Source of the DNA: Lithospermum erythrorhizon
Lineage: Eukaryota; Streptophyta; Magnoliopsida; Boraginales; Boraginaceae
Direction of reading: 5' to 3'
DNA: 64,000 nucleotides
Assembly (NCBI GenBank): GCA_019722365.1
Contig: JADFUC010001653.1
Span: 1-64,000, forward strand
Shown here one piece after another: positions 11,705 to 23,271 of this stretch. The position numbers and the translations under genes are program-made. A model generated the notes under the pieces. That model had not been told where the DNA came from. It was given only the letters and a program-made list of their open reading frames with translations, and ran no database searches. Position 1 is the first letter of the stretch. The number at the start of each line of letters is the position of its first letter.

Positions 11705-12125
11705 GAATGAACAGTAAACTTTCGATTCTCAAGACGCAAAAGTGCATTGCCCCTTTAAGCATCACTTCGCCTTATAAATGTGCCTCCAAAGCTGATCGAA
11801 CACCCCTGTAGATACTAAGAATCGCCCTCTTGTTAATGCACAAATTAATCAAGAGAACCCTTTGTATCAAAGATGATGATAGGCTTGAGAGAAATTGTTT
11901 TGTAAAAATGTACTCTAAAACAAAAGTTCTCTCTCAAAAACCATCCCAAAGTATATATAGAATTGCCTGTAATTGCCAAAACCGTCACTTAAATGTCTGG
12001 TCGACATAGTCGGCCTATAACAACCGACTCAAGTCCCGACCTTCAAAAAGAGAAGCTGGCAAGTGAAAGTTCGGCTAATGTCCTGAGGAAGCCAACCTCA
12101 CTAACTCCCATTATTAAAATCTCGA
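11705..12125 (-). repeat. LTR of LARD-like element (right)
   Basis: This LTR is the partner of 9525-9955, with the same order of short identical blocks and several indels. Divergence suggests an old insertion. Confidence 0.6.
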
Positions 12126-13004
12126 ACATGAAATACCCAGTGTAGGAAATAATTTATTCCATAGATTAATTCAAGGAGTTGAAGGCAATATATAGACAAA
12201 AAGCTTAATGAGCCTTTAAATATAAACAAATTAGGGTCGAACTATCTCCTCAAGGTGAGTGCGACCAGACGGACTTCTGGGACTTCCCGATCTCCTACCG
12301 CACACAAACACATCGAAAGTGTCCGAGTACGAAGTCGGACCGTACCTCCCACCTTACGTCCCCGATCAACAGCATGTGTTCCACTTAACCATGAGTGGTT
12401 TGAAAGACCCGCCGAGGGCTTAATTGAGTGAGCAAACTGCCTAGGACAACTGCCTCAAGTTGACATGTTAAGGAGCGACCCATCAAGTGATAATCCATCC
12501 GGGAGCGGTGAAACAGAATCGCCTAATCCATCCCATCCAATCCACTTCCATCCGGAGCATGGCATCTACATAACTAACTAATGTTTCATCCTTTTCTTTT
12601 TAAGAAAATGTTAAAAGCATTAGATTTTCTATTTTTACACCAACCCTCAATAAAATGTTACTTAATAAATTTGAATCAAAGATCGCCATTCCATAAGAAC
12701 TAACTGTATAACGCTCATATACATTCCATGAAGAACTAGAGGGAATGGTCATGCATCAGGACACGCTCATATGATACTAGATGAACTATTTTTACATAAC
12801 GCTTCATATATATTTATGAATTGCTACCGCATAACGCTCACCTTTATCAATATATATATATGCCAAGGGTCAATTTAACTATCAACTTTCTCAACCTTTA
12901 TTCAATAATTATTATATTCAATCCTTTTCTTTCATCTTCTTGCTAATCAATTTTAAATATTTTTCTTAATTTCTAAATAATATATGATGGATCTATCATT
13001 TGAT
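12126..13004. other. Repeat-derived DNA, family not identified
   Basis: A moderately GC-rich stretch (about 12240-12560) is followed by AT-rich sequence. No long frame or repeat partner was found inside the window. Confidence 0.3.
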
Positions 13005-13470
13005 AACGATTATGGGCCATTTTATTAGAATCTTCTTCCCGACGGTGAGATTGAGACATACTATTGGTTATTGTCGAAAATCAAGGAGCTTCACAAGTAC
13101 TGGTGAGAAAATTGCCTATTCACTTTGGGTGAAAAGCAAAACTCTATCTCCCGCTCTTTCTTTATTCTCGGGTCGATTTGAACGTGGAAAAATTCCATTG
13201 AATTTTTCTGCCCAAGCTCAATCATAGTTCAATATTTTAAATGGGTTCTAGTAAAACCTCCAGAGGGACTTGTTCGCTCGCTTGGTGCGAAAATCTAGAG
13301 GCATTCTACTTGACGCTCATGGTGTCTTCATCACAATATTCCGCCATTACTCGCTTATTTTATTCCCGTAAGAACTACATAATCTAAATTTCTGCCTCTC
13401 TTTAAGTATTGTTTATACAACCGGTAAGTGATCATGGGATTCAGATTCAAATAGAATTGTTAGAATATTA
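13005..13470 (+). repeat. Copia LTR (left)
   Basis: This segment is similar to 15460-15870 and, over its core, to the LTRs at about 16800-17040 and 23950-24190. All share the ATTCNATTGNATTTTTCT and TTTAATATTTTAAA blocks. It lies upstream of a gag remnant, as expected for a 5' LTR. The left boundary is approximate. Confidence 0.55.
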
Positions 13471-13739
13471 TTCATACGTTAGAAAACACCAATACAAACA
13501 TCAACACTAATACATCTAGTTGGAACCCTTGTACGACGCCAAGGATTATGTTTATCATAATTAGTGTTTGGGATCACCTACCCAGCGCAATTGAGATTCT
13601 GATCTGTATGGAGTCTCGGTATTTCTGTGATTTTCGCTGGATTGTAAGCACTAGTATTAATGTTCTATTATTGTATTAGAATTGTCTTATATAATAAAAA
13701 CCCGAATTATTGTCTATTTTACGCATATTCTCAGAATAC

Positions 13740-14480
13740 CAAATGACATCCAACACTAGTAACTCGAAACCTCCCGATTCCCAGACCGAATGACATAAAT
13801 TTTCTTGATTGGGCTAGGAACTTGAGAATAGTTCTCAAGTCTAAAAGAACCGAATACGTGCTAACCCATAAGCTTCCCCGTAACCCGGCTAAGCATTTGG
13901 TAAGTTCGACCAACAAAAGATGGATTTACGCTACTAATGTCCAATGCCTAACGGCTAACATGGAAGTAATCTTCGCATTCAATTAAAAATATTAGCGCTT
14001 ACAAGACGTGACAAACTGGAAAGCTATTCCGCAGCAAGATACAATGAAAGCTGCATAACATCACAGCCTCATCGATTATAAGCTGACAATGGATAAATAT
14101 GCGAAACTCCATGTCATAAAGACGAGTAGGGCTAATCGATAGGCTTGACTTACTCCGGCCCACTCCATCATCTCAAGGAGCCGGGCAAGAGACATCATCC
14201 TTAGGTTATTGCCCCGACTGCTCAACAACTTCTACATGAACTTCAATACGCATCGGGCTCCATAAGTCATTATCGGAGCTGCATAGTATGATCACCAATG
14301 CTTAGCGTAACCTCGTGGTAAGTCATAACTCGTTTCCGATGGCACATAACAAGAAAAGAAAGCGACCATGGAGGGCTTATAGGCCAAACTATGAAACCCT
14401 CGGCACTGCATAACGCCAAGAAAAAATAATAAACGCCATCCTTGGGTTATGGAAAATGAACGTAAGAAGTGCCTCATCTT
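13740..14480 (+). pseudogene. Degenerate Copia gag
   Basis: In the frame starting near 13798 the translation contains NFLDWARNLRIVLKS, RTEYVLTHKLP and STNKRWIYATN. This is the typical N-terminal part of Ty1/Copia gag (UBN2/DUF4219-like), where a W-x-N-L-R-x-x-L core is conserved. After about 13985 the frame is broken by stops and indels and similarity fades. Gag would form the virus-like particle of the element; this copy cannot. Confidence 0.75.
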
Positions 14481-14859
14481 AATGGTAATCGAAACAGAAT
14501 CTAAGTGTCGAAATTACGCAACTTGTTCATAATAAAATAAACAAATGCAACCAAGATCGAATAAATGTATAATAACGAATTACGAAAAAACATATACAAT
14601 GCAATTCATACACGTATGAATACGAGAGTACTTACAATACTTCCAACGGATAGTGTGCAACCTCTCCCTCCTCACAAATTTCCCCAAGATATCCCTCAAA
14701 GACTCAAGAATGCCTAGCTAGTCCACAAAGCAAAGAGCGGCCGAGTCACGCCGATCGGGATCTCTATAGAATCTATGCTACTGGACAAGAATTTGAGTCA
14801 AAACTTTGACTGCTAAAACCAAAGGAGAGATGGGAGGGCTGGGCCGACTTTGGGGGAGA

Positions 14860-15200
14860 GTGAGAAAACAGATCCTTAGATTTTTCATTTCATCTTTTCC
14901 CTTTATAGTCCCTCTCGTTTCTGGCTCTAATAGCCACTCGCTTTGATACAAATAGTACCTGCTTCATTAACTAACTTATTACTAAACGAGTAAGTAACTT
15001 AACAAGCTACCCACAAGTTTCCTCGCTAAACCGCCAATTGAAATAAATTTAATCGATTCGGGCCATTCAATTTTGTATTTTATATTATCAACGTAAAACT
15101 CTCATCGGGTATCTCGCTGATTTCCACCCACTCCCAATTTAACAATCTCTCTCGATTTAATTCCATACAATCTCGCTTTTAACTTGAGTCCTCTATCGAG
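14860..15200 (-). repeat. Inverted copy of the 8500-8830 LTR-like repeat
   Basis: The sequence is the reverse complement of 8500-8830, including the stretch matching CTATATATAATG, here CCCTTTATAGTCC-like and diverged, and AACAATCTCTCTCGATTTAA. It interrupts the deleted Copia element and is probably a solo or truncated LTR. Confidence 0.6.
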
Positions 15201-15459
15201 AAACGCCTACCTGAGCCAATGTCCTGATACAAGCATGCACGCGTCGAATTGCATGTCGAAAAGTACATTGCATCAATGGCAGCGAATCTCTGGCGGATCA
15301 AGAAGTTCGGAGTGAGTTTGGAGTGGTACCTAGTATCGAGAACCCAAGATAACAAGCATGGACAAGAAGCGCCTTTATTTTAGTATATGGCCTTTATCTC
15401 TAAGTTTCTACTTAGCATTTTATGTGCCTTTTATTTTAGAATAGGCATGGTAAGAATTC

Positions 15460-15870
15460 CCCAGAACCTTCCCCATCCTTTTGTTCGACTCAAAAACGAG
15501 TAGGAAAGGAGGAGGGAAGAGCTTTTTGTTAAACACTTCACAAAAAAGACTAAAAAAGTGGATTTCGAACCCTATGGGCCAGGCCAGAATTTTTCTCTCC
15601 CTCTCTTCTATTCTCGTCAACTACAGTGGGAAAATTCCATTGAATTTTTCTACCCAACCTCGATCATAGTTCAATATTTTAAAAAGGTTCTAGTAAACTC
15701 CCAGGACTTGTTCGCCGTCATGTGGACAATCTTGTAGGCATTCTACTTTGATGCTCGTGATCTTCATCACAATATTCCGCCGCTACTCTATTTTGGTCTC
15801 GTAAGAACTATATTTTATGTTCCCTTTAATTATTGCTTATACAATCAGACATCATGTGGATTCTGTGATT
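15460..15870 (+). repeat. Copia LTR (right)
   Basis: This segment matches 13005-13470 over the conserved LTR core. Two short overlapping frames on opposite strands cross it and have no protein character. Confidence 0.55.
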
Positions 15871-15917
15871 CAAATAGTATCAAGTTTGAATATATTATTT
15901 ATAATGCTAAAACAATC

Positions 15918-16050
15918 TACCACTTCCCACCACCCCCTCCCACCACCCACAACCCCCCGCCCAACCACGCCCACCCCACCCACCGCCCCACCCCACCCAC
16001 GCCTCCCACACCCCCAGCCACTCCACATCCCTCACAACGCCTCCTACAGC
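15918..16050 (+). repeat. C-rich low-complexity tract
   Basis: The plus strand is almost entirely C and A with many CCCC and CCACCC runs. The complementary strand carries more than ten G-runs of three or more. A proline/threonine-rich frame runs through it, but it is a product of composition. It could form G-quadruplex or i-motif structures in principle. Confidence 0.85.
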
Positions 16051-16201
16051 CCCCCGCTAATTAAACTCCAAATTCCTACACCCGCAAATTATGGCCGGAG
16101 ACAATTTTAAAAGGCGCTATAAAGTATATATTGTTCTAAAGATATAACAAAAATTAAAAGCATACATTATCATGGAAGAAGATAAATCATAAATAAGGTT
16201 C

Positions 16202-17095
16202 TGTTGAACAAATTAGATTTGTACACCCGATTATTACATTTAAATAATAGGTGTCTGGAGATATAGTTAATTGTTGGACAATTAATATACTAGATTAACT
16301 TGATTATTATTGGGTGTTGCCATTGGCTTACTAGAGTCCGGCCATAATCTATATATTAATATGTTCGGTTAAACATAAATTAATATATTTCACTCTGATT
16401 TGTTTCCAAGAGGCCTCAATAACAACTAAAAAGAAATCTATAATACGATTATAATCATGAGGTTTAAAATATAAATTGTAATGAGAATATGTTGCGAGTG
16501 AAATTCCAATTGCTGAATTCTACCCATGTTCACCAACTCATATTTGGAGATAAGGCTTCCTGAAATTCCCCGTCTAAAATTCATTATTGAATATTCTACC
16601 GAACCACTTTTGTGTCTTTATTTTATGATAAGGAAGCGAACATCTTTAAACACTAAACACCCATTCTAGTCGACTAAACGGAGGAAATAGAGGAGAAATT
16701 TTTGCCTAAAAAGTGGGGATTTTTTGCTCATAAATAGGGCCATAGATTTTCATAAAACTTTTCACTTGTACCACCTTCAACTTTGAAGCGACTTCTCTCT
16801 CTCTCTTTCTTCCCCATAGTCGAAAGCAAGTAGGTGTCAGCAATCCTATCGGATTTTTTCTCGCCCAACCTTGACTATAGTTTAATATTTTAAAGTGCTC
16901 TAGTAAAGCCTCACGGAGGGGTCTTGTCTATAATGTCAGCGCCAGCACTATTCTTTAAAAACACCGCGGCTGAAGCCCAGAATTTCCCTCAAATATATTC
17001 ACCGCAAATCCCAAGAAAGGTACACACTCTGTATGTTATTGCTTTTATTATATCTTAGAATCCTCAAGTCATGTTTGTAATTGTTATTTTTAATC
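16202..17095 (+). repeat. Copia 5' LTR (possibly 5'-truncated)
   Basis: It starts TGTTGAACAAATTAG and aligns along its length with 23272-24255. Shared blocks include ATTATTACATTTAAATAATA, GGTTAAACATAAATTAA, TGTGTCTTTATTT, TTCCCCATAGTCGA and CTGTATGTTATT. A CT-rich tract (about 16793-16813) precedes the R-U5-like part. Confidence 0.7.
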
Positions 17096-19930
17096 CCTAA
17101 AACCCAAATAAGCTGCATCATAAGTCGCCACTGTACTACGTAATCCAAAATGCATCAAATCGTTGTATTGCTTAATTTAATTTATGGGGTTAGAATTGCA
17201 ATTAGATAATTTTTAATTATCAGAGAAGTATGTTAACTAAATAATTGTATATTATTAATTGTTAATAATTTTCTTTAAAAACATTATTTTAGTTAACCAA
17301 AATATTTTTTTCGCATTTTTATGAATTTTCCGGTAATTTTTGAGCAAAAATTTATATCATTTTCGACAATCGACAAACCAATCGCTTTAGAAAAGAATAT
17401 TCGGAACGATGGGACATGAAAGGAGCAGCCACGCGACGCCACCATTTGGTCAACGTGACGCTACCAAGGACGCTACCGGGTCAATAATTGATCGAACAAT
17501 TTTGGGAATCGAGTTGACCTCGGCCTGACCGAGTCAAATCTAATTCACCATGTCGCCAGTACCACTGGGGATTACATCGCCGCCCACCGCCACGCCATCT
17601 ACCGACGTGGTACGCCACATCATCATTCGCCATCCGGCCGACGAAGTCGCTTGGTCAGTAGCGCTGGCCCCGAATCCGCCAAGGACGCCTCGGATCGAAC
17701 GCCGCTACCGACCTGCGTCACCGAGTTTTCAGTTACCGGCCTCAGTTGGGCCCCTCGGCTTGGTTTAGGCTTAATCGTTGTGCCAACAACTCTATCTCCG
17801 TCGATTGGCTTGGCGGCTGGTTTTAAATTGTTTTAAAACCTAATTTTGCTCAAATTTAATATTTTATTATTAATTTCAAATTATTTCAAATTAATGTTGA
17901 AAATTAGTTTTAATTAATTTAATTTAGCTAGTTTTTAATAGTTATAATTTGATTAGAACTTATTCTTATTGATATCATATTCACCAAAATAAAAACTATC
18001 AATTAATTAATTTCTAAGTTGATTAGATTTAATAATTAAAATTAATTTAATTAAATTAGAAATATGTGTTATTTTATAATTTGGAGTTTATTAATAACAT
18101 ATAATCTGAAATTAAATTTTATTAAAAGTGTAAATTAAATAAATAGTATTTTTAGAAATACTTATTATTTAATGTTAATCGTCATAACACTTAATATAGT
18201 TTAAGTGAATATTTTAATTATTTAATTAAATTATATATTTCATTTGATTTAATGTATAATTATATATATTTATTTAGGATCTTATATGTGCTCAAATATG
18301 GTTCTTATCTATTATTTAGCGATACAATTTTAATTTTTTTTATTAGATAATTAAAAATGCATTACATGATTTGATAAACGGATAAAAAGGATTAATGATG
18401 ACTTAGATGTATTTAAAAAATAATGCCCGATTAATCTTTGCCTAAGATGGAATATGAGATAGATTTCAATTTATTATTATTTAATATTAAATATAACTAA
18501 TTAAAAATCGACACCCACTGAGAGGCCGTGCGTATTTATCTAGATCACGCAGATAGCATAGTTTAGAATCAGTCTAGATTTTATGTGTCATATCACCAGT
18601 CCCATTTAGTGTTATATTTTATGTCAGAATTTACGTTATATAACCTGTCATACAGATATATGTTCAACTTGGATTATAAGGTCAAGCAAATATACTAATC
18701 CCACCATAAATTAAGTAGTATCGCTATACCAACTCTAAAGTGCTGGATCAACTCATTTATGTACTACCGTGATCAGACGACTACTTAAAGACTTCTTTCT
18801 AACGGGGCGGTTATACGACTCCTAATCGATCGACTTGGGGCTGCAAACATCCAACCCGACTTACATCGGTAGACTTGCTACTTAGACGGTGATTTCCAAT
18901 TGATCGACTTCAGTCTGCTTCGACAAAAAAAAGGTCACTATACGCCTAAGATGAACTTTAAGGACGCAAGAATCATGATAGTCATGACAGTATCCCATGC
19001 TGACGCGAATGAAATATATACTAAGTGGTTGTCAATTCTCAATAGAAATCTTGGTGTACTTAATGCATTTTAGTGGGATTGTAAGCACAAGTATTAATTT
19101 TATTATATGATTTTTAGAATTAATTATTATGACATGAATCACTAAAGTTATATTATTTTTACATATCTTATGTTATAGTCAATTAGCCCCTATAAATAAT
19201 AACTCTAATATACTCCCGCCCAATATGTGGAGAAATGCAATATGCATGGCACTGGGTCCGCTCACATGTAAAACAAATCAAAGTGGAAAACGGGCACAAA
19301 TACACGGCATTTGCATTTCTAGTAGTACGACTACCACTCAAGTCACCTATATTTATATCGATCACTAGATTCTTCACTTCTCTCGACATACGGCCGATTA
19401 ATCGACGTGGCTCTCAAGACGGCAAAAATGTGAGGGACTTCTAGAATAAAGAATGATAGCACGAGATTTGCATAGACCGCTGGCAGCAAATTTTAAGCAA
19501 AAGCGCTATCACGCAGGATCGGCTTTGTTTAAGCTTACCAACAGAATGATATTTATTACTTTCAATAATGCAGAGTGGATGTTTCCATTACCGTAAATAG
19601 TATAGTTTACGGTACCCACATCTCGCCGAATGGTCTCTATGTATTAGATACAAAAAGTTGAAACCTACAACATAAATAATAAAGCGAACAAGGCAAATGA
19701 CTCGAATCCTTCCTATTCGCGGGCATCGCAGACTGGGTCACATAAGTAATAAATGAGCCAAGAAATTAAGACACCGATGGGAAATTTTTAGCATCATCTA
19801 ATTTTGAACCATAAGATCAAACATGTTTGTAAAGCAGTAAAAGATGACCAAATTACCCTTTCACAAAGGGAACTGAGGAAAGGGCAATGTATTTATCAGT
19901 ATCATACATACCGACGCGATTCAATGAATA
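17096..19930 (+). other. 5' internal part of Copia element, mostly unrecognised
   Basis: 17400-17830 is GC-richer with unremarkable short frames. 17840-18480 is very AT-rich. Near 19070-19160 the sequence GGATTGTAAGCACAAGTATT resembles the leader before the gag at 13640, suggesting the original leader/gag junction. Gag and protease are not readable with confidence. Confidence 0.4.
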
Positions 19931-19939
19931 CTCCCGCCG

Positions 19940-20460
19940 AGGACTCATACTTCATTATTTTCATCGACGCATCATGATTTGGGTTACATATATCTACCGA
20001 AGCATAAGAACAGCTTTAAAAGTTCAAAAGCTCTAAAAAGGAAGAGGAACGGGACCACAAACGATTAAGATTCTGGCCCGATAGGCAGAACACTTAAGTC
20101 ATTTATTCAAGGACATCTAGAGCGCGATATCAGATCACAACTCACTCCTCAAGTAGAACACATCAAATATAAATGTGTGTATCCGAAGAAGCAAATCGAA
20201 CTTTATTGGATATGGCCCGATCCATGATTTAGCACATCCGAAGCCGCCACGCTTTTAGGATATGCTTTTACAGACCGGCCATGTACACACTAAATAAATA
20301 TCCAAAAAATCGCCTCCCAAAACCCCCGTGACGATGCCAAGGTTCGGGGAACCATTCCCAAGATTGTCAGTACGAAGATTAGTAGTGAAGCCTAATGCCA
20401 AGAAATTGACCACGGACAAACTCAGTCTAAATACGATAACAAGCTTTTTCATTGGTTATT
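19940..20460 (+). pseudogene. Copia integrase remnant
   Basis: Across frame changes the translation shows IFIDAS, DLGYIYLPKHKNSFKSSK, RDIRSQLTPQVEHIK and then a FHWLF-like stretch. These correspond to the FIDDxSRYGY-x-YL-x-KHKSEAFE core and the SQLTPP-GTPQ region of Copia integrases. The catalytic D-D-E residues cannot all be traced. It would have inserted element cDNA into the genome. Confidence 0.7.
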
Positions 20461-20864
20461 CGAAAGAACCAAAGTGGTATTACTTCTATCTCGTGCATTT
20501 AAAATAAGATTTTCATCGCATGAAATGACGCTTTCTCCTGAGAATAAATACTTAGTCAAGAGATATAAAGAAGTGAGAATCTGAAATTGTTCAAGATAGT
20601 AAGGAAGTCAACATTGAACGTGATCGGCTTCACCTAGAGCATTTAGGCCCCTTCTTCAACTCGATCCACGGGAAACCGTGATCGAAAGCCAATCCGAGAC
20701 CTCACACCACCCCAGTGAGGTCGGATAGAATTCGGCCAGAACCCGATATATGGTAATGCTTTCTTTAATTGAAAATGACGAACCTTTCTTCAAGGCGAAG
20801 GCCATGAGCAAATAGAACTCAGCCTTTAACGGCTTATAGCCACGAAATCAGATAGATTCAATGT

Positions 20865-21520
20865 ACCAAAATAATGTTTGGACATTGATGGATCTACCCA
20901 AAGGTGCTAGACCTATCGAGTGCAAATGAGTTTTTAAACGTAAACTGGATAAAGATGGAAATGTCAATGTTTATAAGGCTGTACTCAGAGCCAAAGTTGT
21001 TTCAAACAAATTCAAGAATTGATTACGAGGAAACCTTTTCCCTCGCTTGTAAAGTTTAAACTATCTGGATTATCTTAGCCATCGCCGCATATTATGATTA
21101 TGAGGATCCCAAGTGTATGGATATAAAGATCGCGATTTTAACAAGAATCTAGAAGAGATCGGTACATGTTTCGACACAAACCTCCGTGCTTTACGTCATG
21201 CGGACCAAGCATGATGTAAGCTACAAAGATTCATTTCCGTCTTAAGTGCATCGCAGTTGGAATCTTCGCCTTAATGAGGCGATCAAAGAGTTTGGTTTCA
21301 TTAGAAATCTAAGAAGATTCTTGTGTATACAAGCATAATGGAGCAACATCAGCATTTATAGTCCTATATGTGACGACATACCTATCATAGGAAATCTACA
21401 TACCTATGCTTGAATTTGTCAGGTCATGGCTATGTAAGTGTTTCTCTATGAAAGACTTAGAGAAGCTCAATAGATTCTTGGAATTAAGCATCCTATAGAA
21501 TTCATCTAAAAGGCTTAATG
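20865..21520 (+). pseudogene. Copia reverse transcriptase remnant
   Basis: The stretch VDLPKGARPIECK, then VFKRKLDKDGNVNVYKA, is clear around 20889-20990; the expected W of CKWVFK is TGA here. Further on, after frame changes, come IKEFGFIRN, DDIPIIGN (remains of the YVDDI motif) and FSMKDLEKLN-like residues. This is the standard RVT_2 order. In-frame stops and indels make it inactive. Confidence 0.82.
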
Positions 21521-21559
21521 GATTAAGCCAAAAACTTATATCGATAAAGGCTGAAAAGA

Positions 21560-22355
21560 TTTAAGACGGATAATCTAAAGAAAAGGAAACCTCCCACGAG
21601 ACATGTATCTTTACTCTCACTGCCCGATTGTCCCACAAACGAGGTCAAGAGAAAATGATGAGTGATGTTCCTACGCACGCCCATATGGATCCATCAGCTG
21701 TGACGACAAGTATGCGCATAACGCCCGCACGACGGTGACGCCTGAAACAGAATAAGCCATTACCAATCATGTCAAGCGAATATCACCGGATCAGAGGTGA
21801 ATGCCATACTTAAGTACTTACGAAGGACTAAAGATATGTTCCTTTGCATAATGGTACGGGGATAAATTAGACAGTGGTAGTGGTTACAACTGGCGCCAGC
21901 TTCCAAACCGATGGCATTTATAGTGTATCTCTAACTGCTATGTATTCTCCCTCGAATGGAAGCAAGAGCAAGAATGGCACCCAGTAGCTTACTTCCGACA
22001 ATAGAAGTTTGTTACTGCAGCTTCTCAAGTCGCAAAAGGAAGCTCACTGGATCAAGAAATTCGTGAGTGAACTTTGCAGCCACGGCAAAGAATCATGTCC
22101 AACGGAGTTATACCGTGATAATAGTGTAGAGAACGGCTCGCTCTAAGGAACCATGATCACATCACAGATCTAAGCATGTACTCGAAGTATCATCTATTCG
22201 AGATAACCGAGTATAGAGGAGATGTTAGGAAGATGTAAGGTTCCCCTGACCGAGTATTAACGTGAAGAGTCCCTTAACTAAACCACTACCTCAAAGCAAG
22301 CATGATAAACAGATTTATAGTACTGGTCTTAAGGACATGCTTGGGTGGTCTTAGT
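21560..22355 (+). pseudogene. Copia RNase H remnant
   Basis: Readable pieces are NAILKYLRRTKDMFLC (about 21800-21850), HWIKKFVSELC, YRDNSV and, at the end, LTKPLPQSKHDKQ. The LTKPLP-x-x-KH tail is the usual Copia polyprotein terminus. It is followed by CTTAGTGGGAG, a candidate polypurine tract at about 22355-22365. Confidence 0.8.
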
Positions 22356-22365
22356 CTTAGTGGGA

Positions 22366-23271
22366 GCTAGTTTTTCTTAATATGTCATAGATGATTGTAA
22401 GACAATGCTTCAATTTTAAGCTTCAAATTCAATAATATATATCATTTATTTTCAAACTGGGCGATTCTTACATATATATATAATGTACGTATGTATCATT
22501 ACTATGAATAATGAAATTTATTCCATTTGCAATATAAGTTTCGGGCGAGGTCTTTAGGAGTTGAGGACTCAACAAGAAACCCTGCCTATCAAGCCTATAA
22601 ACGACGATATCAGGGTCTTTAATCGGTGTTCACTATCGAATAAAACAACTACTGACAAGATGTGTATCGATTGTCCGATCGCTGGATCGAAGCGGAGAAC
22701 TTTACTCAGCGACCCCCACATAGGTACAGTAAAATGGTTTTCAATCATGATATCGGACATCGACCGCCAGAACTTGTGAAGATTGTATATCCTGTCCTAA
22801 TAAGTTTCATAGAACTTATGTTAATTGACGATTCATAGACCTACGTGACCTAGTTTCACTTTATAGGAGTAATGTACTTTTGACCTTGTCTAACGCCTTC
22901 CTCAGAATAGAGTGGATTATAAAGACTCGAAGTTCTCAGATAATTATAAGTATATAGTTGTGAAAAACTTCATTACCAAGACGTGGAATTTTGTAACAAC
23001 CGATATAACCTGCAGTATTTTCAGCCCTCGAGAACTGACGGTGATTATCAAGCCAACTTCAAATTCCTGTAACGATCACATCATTTCATACCACTGAAAA
23101 AGTTACTGTGAAAGATTTCGCACACCAATCTTACCATAGCTTGACGACCGCTGAAAATCTATATTAAGGATAAGTGTCATATGTAATCGACATTATTGGC
23201 AATCGCTTTTACAAATAATCGCCCAAGCAGTTTATTGAAATACGAGATGTTAAGTATTCTCATAGATATAT
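22366..23271 (+). other. Region between Copia RNase H and matched 3' LTR
   Basis: It has no coding that I recognise. Because it directly follows the candidate polypurine tract, it may be the 5' part of the 3' LTR, with the equivalent part lost from the left LTR. Confidence 0.4.

Larger units (their letters stand above)
9525..12125 (-). mobile_element. Non-coding LTR element (LARD-like)
   Basis: Two direct repeats of about 430 bp (9525-9955 and 11705-12125) enclose about 1.75 kb without recognisable coding. The repeats share CAAGAGAACC, GAGAAATTGTTTTGTAAAA, CAAAGTATATATAG and AAGTCCCGACCTTCAAAA. On the minus strand they read CTATATATACTTTG, a TATA box followed by a leader, so the element is probably on the minus strand. 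Lack of gag-pol suggests a non-autonomous large retrotransposon derivative. Confidence 0.65.
13005..15870 (+). mobile_element. Internally deleted Copia element with gag
   Basis: Two related LTR segments (13005-13470 and 15460-15870) lie in the same orientation around a gag remnant. Both contain ATTCCATTGAATTTTTCT, ATAGTTCAATATTTTAAA, GGTTCTAGTAAA, TAGAGGCATTCTACTT-like and TTCATCACAATATTCCGCC blocks. Only about 2 kb remain between them, including an unrelated inverted repeat at 14860-15200, so most of pol is missing. Confidence 0.6.

Noticed and set aside
15817..16110. Proline-rich 97-codon frame
   Set aside because: It is produced by the C-rich low-complexity tract.
17550..17836. Overlapping 72- and 61-codon frames in GC-richer DNA
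   Set aside because: They lie inside the Copia element, overlap each other in different frames and have no recognisable domain.
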